A DNA stretch of 9,774 bases from an uncultured Sutterella sp. (lineage in GTDB: Bacteria > Pseudomonadota > Gammaproteobacteria > Burkholderiales > Burkholderiaceae_F): the NCBI GenBank assembly GCA_937906995.1, contig CALESB010000052.1, forward strand, positions 1 through 9,774, written 5' to 3'. The notes below the pieces were generated by a model. That model worked only from the letters and a program-made list of their open reading frames with translations. It ran no database searches and was not told where the DNA came from. The first letter of the stretch is position 1, and each line of letters begins with the position of its first letter. Both the position numbers and the translations under genes were made by a program. Shown one piece after another: positions 1-5,322 of the stretch.

Positions 1-246
1 AACTACTCATTCGAACTGAAACTCAACACCGCTCAACGTCGTTTCTTAAGTCAAAAGGCGGGAGCTGTGCGTTTCGTTTGGAATCATTTTCTAGCCGAGC
101 AAAAAGTCATTCGTGAAAAAGAAAATCGCCCTACGCAAGCGGAGTTTGAGTGTCGTCAATGTGGCTACACGAACAACTCTGATGTGGTAGGGGCGATTAA
201 TGTCTTAAACCGGGGGCGGACAGCCCCTTCGATGCCTGCCAAGTGA
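1..246 (+). pseudogene. tnpB: Internally deleted TnpB (IS200/IS605 OrfB), 5' end outside window
   Basis: An open frame from the first base to a TGA at 244-246 gives 81 residues. Residues 1-34 match the TnpB/OrfB N-terminal region (FELKLN..QRRFL near the start, then AVRFVWNHFLAEQ at about 22-34). Residues 40-72 match the extreme TnpB C-terminus: KENRPTQAEFECRQCGY, with the second CxxC of the zinc ribbon at C51/C54, then NNSDVVGAINVLNRG, whose D61 corresponds to the third RuvC aspartate. Full TnpB proteins are about 350-400 residues, so roughly 280 residues are missing, including the first two RuvC acidic residues and the first zinc-ribbon CxxC. The join is in frame around the A-rich bases 115-125, which suggests deletion between short repeats. 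The product cannot be a functional RNA-guided nuclease. It could be a non-autonomous derivative moved by a TnpA elsewhere. The family call is confident; whether the short protein is made is unknown. Confidence 0.85.
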
Positions 247-353
247 ACTAACGTTAGTTAGTCAGCAACAGGAACCCACCGAAGGTGGTGTACGGCATAA
301 AACCATGCACTACCTGTAGGAATCCTCTCACTTCAGTGAGGGGAGGATGTCAA
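247..353 (+). mobile_element. Right end of IS200/IS605-type element, probable omega-RNA scaffold
   Basis: The non-coding stretch after the tnpB stop has the layout of an IS200/IS605 right end. It contains a palindrome ACTAACGTTAGT at about 247-258, a small hairpin CCACC/GGTGG (276-280 and 284-288), and a terminal hairpin with arms at 323-331 and 336-344 around a TTCA loop (9 pairs, one G-T), followed by GAGGATGTCAA. That hairpin plus a GGATGTCAA-type tail is typical of element right ends in this family. In active elements the same region ends the omega-RNA, and the bases just outside the element become the guide. The hairpin has no T-tract, so it should not terminate transcription. The exact boundary (about 352-354) is inferred, because no empty site is available for comparison. 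Confidence 0.7.
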
Positions 354-356
354 TGT

Positions 357-363
357 AAAGGAG
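357..363 (+). promoter_or_regulatory. Shine-Dalgarno for the M20 peptidase
   Basis: AAAGGAG lies 6 bases before the ATG at 370 and fixes that start. It begins only about 4 bases beyond the inferred end of the insertion element, so any promoter native to the gene has been pushed upstream of the element or lost. Confidence 0.85.
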
Positions 364-369
364 TCATAA

Positions 370-1668
370 ATGGCTGAAGAAAAGCAAAATTTAGAGCCGA
401 CGTTGCCGGCCCTTTTGCCTCAAACGAAGAGTGTCATGGATACGTTGATGGCCACAGAAGTGGTTCAAAAAGCTTTGAAGTTGGCTGTTGAGCAAGACCA
501 ACAATGCTTGGAAGACCAAATTGCCATCACGGAAATCCCCTCTGCCCCATTTAACGAACATTTGCGCGCTGCAGACTTTGAAAAGCGTTTTACGGCTTTG
601 GGTCTTAAAGACGTTCATATCGACGAAGTCGGTAACGTGATCGGTGTGCGTCCGGGTGTTGGTCCTGAACCGCGCACGAAGCTTGTGATTGCTGCTCACT
701 TGGACACGGTCTTTAAGATGGAAGACAACTTCAAGGTCCGTCGTGAAGGCAATTGCTACTACGCTCCGTCCATCGGCGACGACTCCCGTGGTTTGGCTGC
801 TCTCTTGCAAGTCATTCGTATGTTCCAAGAATTGAACATTGAAACGGTGGGTGACTTGGTCTTTGTTGCTAACGTTGGTGAAGAAGGCGAAGGCGACTTG
901 CGTGGTGTTAAGCATCTCTTTAAGGATCCGGATGTTGATATCGACGGCTTTATCTCTATCGACTGGGCGGATCCCCGTTGCGCTATCGTTGGTGCCACGG
1001 GTAGCTTGCGCTACCGCGTTCACTTCGATGGTCCCGGCGGCCACAGCTACCTCGGTTTCGGTCAACCGTCCGCTATTCACGCTTTGATGCGTACGAGCGA
1101 AACGTTGGCTAACCTCGAAGTCCCGGCTGATCCGAAGACCACGTACACGGTGGGTGTGATCCGTGGTGGTACGACGGTGAACTCCATCGCCGCTCACGCC
1201 TCCATGGACATCGACATGCGCAGCACCGATCACAAGGCTTTGCTTGCCTTGCGTGATAAGGTTGTGCCGTGCTTTGAAAAGGCTGCTGCCGACGAAAACG
1301 CTCGTTGGGGTATCACCGATGAAGCTAACCAAGTTAAGGTAACGCTTGAAAAGATTGGTGACCGTCCTGCTGGCCAACAGCCGCATGAAAGCCCGGTTTG
1401 CCAAGCGATCCGTGCTGGTCTTCTCGCTTTGGACTTGCCGCTTCACATGTACGCTTCCACCTCCGGTGACCACAACGTGGCCTTGAGCATGGGTATCCCG
1501 GCTTTGGCAATGGGCGGTGGCGGCCGTAACTGGAAGATGCACACCCTTGAAGAAGGTTATGAACACAAGGACGGCTTCCAAGGCCCGCAATTGACGTTCT
1601 TGATGGTGAGCGCCATGTCTGGTATTAATGGCGTTGTCGACGGCATTTTGCCCAAGCGTCAACACTAA
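370..1668 (+). CDS. M20-family metallopeptidase (peptidase T-like)
   Basis: The 432-residue protein has the full set of M20 metal and catalytic motifs: AAHLDT with H110 and D112, IGDDSRG with bridging D137, GEEGEGDLRG with general base E171 and ligand E172, SIDW with D198, the dimerisation-domain GPGGHSY around H225, GGTTVNS at 266-272, and a late histidine near H391 in the KMHTLEEGYEHKDG stretch. This is the di-zinc aminopeptidase/carboxypeptidase fold of the PepT/ArgE/DapE group. The E-E spacing and GDD motif sit closest to PepT-like members, so cleavage of short peptides or related amides is likely, but the substrate cannot be read from sequence. There is no signal peptide, so it is probably cytoplasmic. 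A strong ribosome site supports the ATG at 370. Codon use is strongly biased (CGT, GGT, TTG, AAG), as in well-expressed genes. It appears monocistronic, with an insertion element immediately upstream and terminators downstream. Confidence 0.9.
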   Translation: MAEEKQNLEPTLPALLPQTKSVMDTLMATEVVQKALKLAVEQDQQCLEDQIAITEIPSAPFNEHLRAADFEKRFTALGLKDVHIDEVGNVIGVRPGVGPEPRTKLVIAAHLDTVFKMEDNFKVRREGNCYYAPSIGDDSRGLAALLQVIRMFQELNIETVGDLVFVANVGEEGEGDLRGVKHLFKDPDVDIDGFISIDWADPRCAIVGATGSLRYRVHFDGPGGHSYLGFGQPSAIHALMRTSETLANLEVPADPKTTYTVGVIRGGTTVNSIAAHASMDIDMRSTDHKALLALRDKVVPCFEKAAADENARWGITDEANQVKVTLEKIGDRPAGQQPHESPVCQAIRAGLLALDLPLHMYASTSGDHNVALSMGIPALAMGGGGRNWKMHTLEEGYEHKDGFQGPQLTFLMVSAMSGINGVVDGILPKRQH

Positions 1669-1683
1669 TCTAGACTTCTAGAG

Positions 1684-1713
1684 AAAAGGCTTGAAGCGTG
1701 CTTCAAGCCTTTT
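1684..1713 (+). terminator. Intrinsic terminator of the M20 peptidase gene
   Basis: A perfect 13-bp inverted repeat (arms 1684-1696 and 1701-1713, loop CGTG) starts 15 bases after the stop codon. The 3' arm ends in TTTT and is followed by GTTTTG. Confidence 0.9.
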
Positions 1714-1724
1714 GTTTTGCCGTA

Positions 1725-1762
1725 AAAAACTCGACAGTCATCAATGTGATTGTCGAGTTTTT
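1725..1762. terminator. Bidirectional intrinsic terminator between convergent genes
   Basis: A perfect 12-bp inverted repeat has arms at 1725-1736 (AAAAACTCGACA) and 1751-1762. Inside it an extra ATCA/TGAT pairing (1740-1743 with 1747-1750) sits beyond a 3-base bulge. The A-run on the left and T-run on the right give a U-tract in both directions. It can back up the peptidase terminator and end the minus-strand small gene, whose stop codon is only 2 bases away. Confidence 0.85.
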
Positions 1763-1764
1763 CT

Positions 1765-1950
1765 TTATTGGCTGTTTTTGCGGCGATGGCGAGCCACTTT
1801 GCGTGGATCTTCAATCGGTTTTAGATGCTCTCCCCTCATCCATGAGATGAAGTCTTGCACGGAACAATTTAAAACAATGTCTCTTGCTCCGATCGTCCAA
1901 GCGATCGTGGGCTGCATCTGGCGCTTTGCGCGTACTCTAACCTTGGCCAT
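1765..1950 (-). CDS. Small basic protein of unknown function (61 aa)
   Basis: This minus-strand frame from ATG at 1950 encodes 61 residues beginning MAKVRVRAKRQMQPTIAW and ending PRKVARHRRKNSQ. I do not recognise the family. Evidence that it is real: a good Shine-Dalgarno GGGAGAG (complement of 1956-1962) lies 5 bases before the ATG; a strong terminator hairpin begins directly after the stop; and it otherwise fills a gap between a terminator and the next gene. The GTG at 1956 is in frame but overlaps the ribosome site, so the ATG is preferred. The protein has Arg/Lys clusters at both ends and a more hydrophobic centre (TIAWTIGARDIVLNCSVQDFISW at about 15-37) with no clear membrane helix. It could bind nucleic acid, but that rests on charge alone. 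It lies downstream of and co-directional with the EamA transporter gene, across a strong hairpin. Confidence 0.6.
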   Translation of the reverse strand: MAKVRVRAKRQMQPTIAWTIGARDIVLNCSVQDFISWMRGEHLKPIEDPRKVARHRRKNSQ

Positions 1951-1955
1951 CGGCA

Positions 1956-1962
1956 CTCTCCC
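1956..1962 (-). promoter_or_regulatory. Shine-Dalgarno for the 61-aa gene
   Basis: Read on the minus strand this is GGGAGAG, 5 bases before the ATG at 1950. It decides that start over the GTG at 1956, and directly abuts the inverted repeat at 1963-1996. Confidence 0.6.
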
Positions 1963-1996
1963 AAATGTGTGCTAAGACTAACCTTAGCACACGTTT
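1963..1996 (-). terminator. Strong inverted repeat between EamA gene and small gene: weak terminator or operator
   Basis: Arms 1963-1976 and 1983-1996 pair at 13 of 14 positions around the 6-base loop ACTAAC; the exception at 1966/1993 is G-U on the plus strand and a mismatch on the minus. It begins 6 bases past the EamA stop (minus direction), the expected place for a terminator. The tail after it (ATTTGGG) has little U-tract, so termination may be partial. Because it ends next to the small gene's Shine-Dalgarno, it could instead be a regulator site or an RNA structure affecting that gene. Confidence 0.55.
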
Positions 1997-2002
1997 GTAA
2001 GG

Positions 2003-2917
2003 CTATTCAAGCTCAGCTGCAACCTTGGCTTTTTTAATGGCACTTAATTTTTTATGCGTGCGCCAATGCGCAAAACTTTGCAGCACCACAGACGCACAAA
2101 TAAGCGCTAAACCAATATAGAAAGCGAAGTTTAAGTCCTTGGCTTCATGGAAAATCACCATCGCCAACAAAATGCTATAGACGGGCTCTAAGTTATAACT
2201 TAAGTTCACCGTAAATGCTGACAATCGCTTCAGGGCTTCAACCTGTAATGAGAACATCCCAACCGTACAGAATGAGGCCAACATAAAGAGATAGAAGAGG
2301 TCTAATGTTGACGGAACAATCGTTTCCACAGGGAAAAACTTCAGATAAATCGGCAAGACCAAACTCATAATGACAAAACTGGCCAACATCTCATAAAAGA
2401 GAAACGTCATCAAAGGATAGTCCGATCCCACACGACGATTTTCAATCGTTAAAAACGCACAAGCAATGGCCGAGAGAATCCCCAAAATAATCCCCACTTG
2501 ATAGCGCGTGTCAAAGTGAAAGATTAAGGCGATACCTAAAATCGTTAATAGGCTAAAGGCAATTTCGCGGATAGAGAATTTACGATGACTCCACCAGGGA
2601 TCGATGATCGCGGTGAAAAAGCCCAATGAGGCAAAACAGACAACACCAATGGAAACATTAGAGTATTTAATGGAGGCGTAAAAAAGCACCCAGTGAATGG
2701 AAAGCAAGAGCCCCACCCATGCAATACGCAAAATATCTTTAATCGGTAGGCGAATTTTCCCTTTTGAAAAGAGTAAATAAAGAAGGAAAAAGCCGCTGGC
2801 CATCATCACGCGATACCAGACCAATAAAGCTTCGTTGACGGTGATAAGGCGCCCCAAAACACCGGTAAAACCCGCCAATAAAATCGAAACATGTAGAACA
2901 AGAAAAGCGTACTTCAT
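2003..2917 (-). CDS. EamA/DMT-family transporter
   Basis: The protein (304 residues from ATG at 2917) is almost wholly hydrophobic with about ten predicted helices in two EamA repeats, roughly residues 1-135 and 145-280. Typical features are the N-terminal LHVSILLAGFTGVLGRL helix, the WYRVMMASGFF arginine helix, the ILGIALIF end of repeat one, and the second-repeat SYNLEPVYSILLAMVIFHEA helix with its proline-linked turn and following acidic residue. Family members move amino acids, sugars or metabolites, usually outward, across the inner membrane; the substrate here is not predictable. The C-terminus is a basic tail (about the last 20 residues) in the cytoplasm. The frame can extend three codons to a GTG at 2926, but neither start has a convincing Shine-Dalgarno; I prefer ATG. 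The gene is divergent from the gene at 3057, and a hairpin follows it. Confidence 0.9.
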   Translation of the reverse strand: MKYAFLVLHVSILLAGFTGVLGRLITVNEALLVWYRVMMASGFFLLYLLFSKGKIRLPIKDILRIAWVGLLLSIHWVLFYASIKYSNVSIGVVCFASLGFFTAIIDPWWSHRKFSIREIAFSLLTILGIALIFHFDTRYQVGIILGILSAIACAFLTIENRRVGSDYPLMTFLFYEMLASFVIMSLVLPIYLKFFPVETIVPSTLDLFYLFMLASFCTVGMFSLQVEALKRLSAFTVNLSYNLEPVYSILLAMVIFHEAKDLNFAFYIGLALICASVVLQSFAHWRTHKKLSAIKKAKVAAELE

Positions 2918-3013
2918 AATAATCACAGAAAAAGGCAGAAAAGAGGACCGCCGTAAAAATTTTGCCCATATGATACGGACTGAAGCAGAAAAAGAAAATC
3001 AGTGAAAGCATTG

Positions 3014-3022
3014 TGTTATAGT
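3014..3022 (+). promoter_or_regulatory. Extended -10 promoter candidate for the gene at 3057
   Basis: TGTTATAGT fits the extended -10 form TGnTATAAT with one mismatch. No good -35 box is visible 17 bases upstream, as is common for extended -10 promoters. Transcription would start near 3029 and leave a leader of about 28 bases. This is the only clear promoter-like sequence in the divergent gap 2927-3056. Confidence 0.4.
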
Positions 3023-3056
3023 TTTTAAATTAACGTCTACTTTTGAGATCAATACT

Positions 3057-3926
3057 ATGGACAAGAATCAAAATAACTCTCGCCCGGTTAGTAACGGAAC
3101 GAGCTTTTCTGAACTCTTTCAAGACGTCTTTGGCCTTCAAGCGTGGGAAGAACAAAAACAATCTCACAAAGCCCAACGCTCTGTGCCCTGGCAATGGGTC
3201 CTTTGGGGTGGACTCTTTTTCTTCTGTTTAGGTTTTAGCTTTAGCTCCGAATCCCCTTGGATTGTGGTTGTTGCTATCGCTGTCGCCGTCATCCTTTTCT
3301 TGGCTCGCTCAACAGAAACCATTGAACCTCAAGTATTTCTTTTAACCGATGATCGCACGGATGAGCAAAAGAAGGCTTACCAAAAAAAATCACAAATGAA
3401 AGCCACAGCCTTTCCCAAGCCTGCTTCAGGTGGCATAGCTGACTTGGATGAGAATACCTCAAGTGATATCTCATCTGATGAGGTAGCTGAAAAATTAAAT
3501 AAAGAAACTCGCACTCGAGTCAAGCGCCCACGTCGCAAAGAACGCTTTAAAACAAAGGATACCGTTGCTGACTATCCCAATGACGAACTAGCGGCTAGCC
3601 GTGAAAGCGCCGAGGCGAAACCCAAACCCAGAAAACCTCGTGCTCGCCATCTTCGACGCACACCAAGAACGACGCCAAAGGTTGAAGCACCGGTAATCAC
3701 TGACGTGGCGCCATTAAAGACAGAAGCTCCCAAAGTTGACGCTATTGATCAAACCAAGGCTTCTGAAAGCGCAGCGCCTGTCCCCGTGCAGGAACAACCA
3801 CACAAGACTGCAGTTGAAGAGGTTTCTCCCATGTCGGCAGCACCAGAGGTCAAAGTGGAGACGCAGCCTCAAGTCACTTCTGAATCTAGCACGGCAGCGC
3901 CCCAAGAGCCTCCAAAAGCATCTTAG
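3057..3926 (+). CDS. Two-helix membrane protein with long disordered charged tail, unknown function
   Basis: I do not recognise this 289-residue protein. Residues 1-45 are polar, with a short amphipathic stretch (FSELFQDVFGLQAWEEQ). Two hydrophobic segments at about 46-63 and 68-84 are joined by a tight polar turn (SSESP), forming a helical hairpin. From residue 85 the chain is hydrophilic and probably disordered: an acidic/serine patch at about 128-145, a strongly basic region at about 150-207 (RVKRPRRKERFK, then KPKPRKPRARHLRR), and a Pro/Ala/Glu/Val-rich end from about 208 resembling TonB-like or bacterial linker sequence. With a hairpin anchor, both ends would be on the same side, likely the cytoplasm, where the basic region could contact nucleic acid or the membrane surface. 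The start has only a weak TTTTGAG ribosome site (3041-3047), but reading-frame length, a promoter candidate and a downstream terminator support a real gene. Confidence 0.75.
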   Translation: MDKNQNNSRPVSNGTSFSELFQDVFGLQAWEEQKQSHKAQRSVPWQWVLWGGLFFFCLGFSFSSESPWIVVVAIAVAVILFLARSTETIEPQVFLLTDDRTDEQKKAYQKKSQMKATAFPKPASGGIADLDENTSSDISSDEVAEKLNKETRTRVKRPRRKERFKTKDTVADYPNDELAASRESAEAKPKPRKPRARHLRRTPRTTPKVEAPVITDVAPLKTEAPKVDAIDQTKASESAAPVPVQEQPHKTAVEEVSPMSAAPEVKVETQPQVTSESSTAAPQEPPKAS

Positions 3927-3947
3927 TTTTTGACCCATCAAATATCT

Positions 3948-3984
3948 AGCCCGAAGTTAACTTCCACTGACTTCGGGCTTTTCC
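3948..3984 (+). terminator. Intrinsic terminator of the 289-aa membrane-protein gene
   Basis: Perfect 10-bp arms AGCCCGAAGT (3948-3957) and ACTTCGGGCT (3970-3979) enclose a 12-base loop and are followed by TTTTCC. It lies 21 bases after the stop codon. Confidence 0.9.
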
Positions 3985-4035
3985 TATGCTCGAAACTCCT
4001 TAGAGCATTTCTCCTACACTAGCACTTTTTACCTA

Positions 4036-4065
4036 TTGAAGAGAATAAAACTCCCTGTGTACGAT
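4036..4065 (+). promoter_or_regulatory. Sigma-70-type promoter candidate for the transporter-ggt operon
   Basis: TTGAAG (4036-4041) and TACGAT (4060-4065) are separated by 18 bases, each matching the consensus at 4 of 6 positions. A start near 4072 would give a leader of about 33 bases carrying the AAGGAG ribosome site. The preceding gene ends in a strong terminator, so a promoter is needed in this gap. Confidence 0.35.
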
Positions 4066-4091
4066 GAATTATTAGACAAAATTGTTCTATT

Positions 4092-4097
4092 AAGGAG
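4092..4097 (+). promoter_or_regulatory. Shine-Dalgarno deciding the transporter start
   Basis: AAGGAG stands 7 bases before the ATG at 4105. The frame is open back to a TTG at 4036, but that codon has no ribosome site and lies within the promoter candidate, so translation from 4105 is much more likely. Confidence 0.85.
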
Positions 4098-4104
4098 CAC
4101 TCCC

Positions 4105-5289
4105 ATGTTTGACAACATGATCTGGTATCTCTTCATCTGCCTGCTGTTTTTTGGCATTGGCGACTTTTTAGGCGTTGCCACCAAAGCAAAACTCTCAGCT
4201 GTTTTTGTTAGCCTCTTACTCTTTTTAGTGAGCTTTATGTTCGGGCTCATTCCGCCCGATATTATTAACCAAGCTGGTCTTTCTCAGATCGGTAAGTGGG
4301 CGGTCGGCTTTGTGGTTTTCAGTATGGGCACTTCCATTAATTTGCGCGAATTAGCCCAAGAGTGGCGTACGGTGACAACCGCCATTCTTTCCATGCTCGT
4401 GGTTGCCGCAACCCTTTTTGTCTTGGTGCCGGTCATTGGCTACAACGAAGTCATTGTGAGCGTTCCAATTATCAACGGTGGCATTGTTGCAACACAAATC
4501 ATGACTTCGGCTGCTATGGAGCACGGTTTAACGATGGCCGCCGCCCTTGGCACAATTCTTTACGCCGTACAAAAATTCTTTGGTACACCCTTTGCTTCCT
4601 TTTTCGGTATGCAAGAAGCCAAACGCGTTTTAGCCATTTATCGCGAAACGGGTGTCAATCCGAATGCAACAGTGAAAACGACTAGCAACGGTCAAGCTCC
4701 TAAACCCACCTTCTTTGAACGTCACAAAAAGTTTTATGGTCCCTTCACATGCTTGGCCATTACCGCTGGCTTTGCTTGGATAGCCTTTTGCATCGGCAAG
4801 TGGACAGGTTTAAGTTACACGATTTGGGCCTTGGTTTTAGGCGCTTGCGTAAGCTCTACCGGCATGGTACCGAAAAACATTTTGATGCAAGCCAAATCCG
4901 CTGGCATCTTTAATGTGGCCGTATTTGCTTCGATTATCCCGAGCCTTGCAAAGATTCAATTAGGTGACTTGTGGGTTCTGAGTTTCAGCACCGCTGCCAT
5001 CTTTGTGGTGGTGTTTGTCTCCTTATACGTAGCGTTCGGTGTATTGCCCTTGTGGAAGATCCAAGGTTCTCGAAACGTGGCATTAGGCGTTGCGGCGGGT
5101 CAATTGTTAGGCTTCCCCGCCACCTACCTCATTGCCAATGAAGTCGCACAAGCTGCCAGTGAAAACGAAGAGGAAAAGCAAGTTGTACTAGACGCTTTGA
5201 TGTCGAAGTACTTGGTGGCCGGTTTTGCGACCGTGACTTCATTCTCTGTCATCATCGCAGGCTTTTTCGAAAAGTTTATCGTGCTCTAA
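4105..5289 (+). CDS. Polytopic inner-membrane transporter, family not assigned
   Basis: From ATG at 4105 the protein has 394 residues and about 10-12 hydrophobic helices, arranged as two halves around a hydrophilic linker (about residues 165-207, rich in Asn, Thr and Lys). Each half contains a glycine-rich, polar, probably broken helix: INGGIVATQIMTSAAMEHG near 123-141 and GACVSSTGMVPKN near 246-258. Such paired re-entrant or unwound motifs with inverted-repeat layout are typical of secondary carriers of the GltS/KdgT/CitS-like or bile-acid-symporter-like folds, so sodium- or proton-coupled uptake of an organic anion or amino-acid derivative is plausible. I cannot name the family with confidence. 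It is the first gene of an operon: its stop is 33 bases before the next start and no terminator lies between. The substrate may therefore be the substrate of the downstream GGT-family enzyme, such as a gamma-glutamyl compound; that is inference. Confidence 0.75.
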   Translation: MFDNMIWYLFICLLFFGIGDFLGVATKAKLSAVFVSLLLFLVSFMFGLIPPDIINQAGLSQIGKWAVGFVVFSMGTSINLRELAQEWRTVTTAILSMLVVAATLFVLVPVIGYNEVIVSVPIINGGIVATQIMTSAAMEHGLTMAAALGTILYAVQKFFGTPFASFFGMQEAKRVLAIYRETGVNPNATVKTTSNGQAPKPTFFERHKKFYGPFTCLAITAGFAWIAFCIGKWTGLSYTIWALVLGACVSSTGMVPKNILMQAKSAGIFNVAVFASIIPSLAKIQLGDLWVLSFSTAAIFVVVFVSLYVAFGVLPLWKIQGSRNVALGVAAGQLLGFPATYLIANEVAQAASENEEEKQVVLDALMSKYLVAGFATVTSFSVIIAGFFEKFIVL

Positions 5290-5311
5290 ATTGGCTTATT
5301 TTGTAGAAAGT

Positions 5312-5316
5312 GAGGA
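5312..5316 (+). promoter_or_regulatory. Shine-Dalgarno for the GGT-family gene
   Basis: GAGGA lies 6 bases before the ATG at 5323, in the short gap after the transporter stop. It allows independent initiation within the operon message. Confidence 0.75.
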
Positions 5317-5322
5317 TTCGAA

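Noticed and set aside
323..344. Hairpin as a transcription terminator upstream of the peptidase
   Set aside because: No T-tract follows it, and position and flanking sequence match an IS200/IS605 right end.
391..1665. A 424-codon open frame on the minus strand opposite the M20 peptidase
   Set aside because: It is a shadow of strong codon bias in the peptidase gene. The translation has no recognisable domain, while the plus strand carries every M20 motif.
1691..1975. Plus-strand open frame of 94 codons after the peptidase gene
   Set aside because: It starts inside the terminator hairpin, runs through a second terminator, has no ribosome site, and overlaps the better supported minus-strand small gene.
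2739..3011. Minus-strand 90-codon frame overlapping the EamA start
   Set aside because: It overlaps the EamA coding region in another frame and has no family resemblance; its hydrophobic start is a by-product of T-rich upstream DNA.
4036..4104. Upstream extension of the transporter to a TTG start
   Set aside because: There is no ribosome site before the TTG, and the ATG at 4105 has a near-perfect AAGGAG at 7 bases. The extra residues would be a non-hydrophobic leader.
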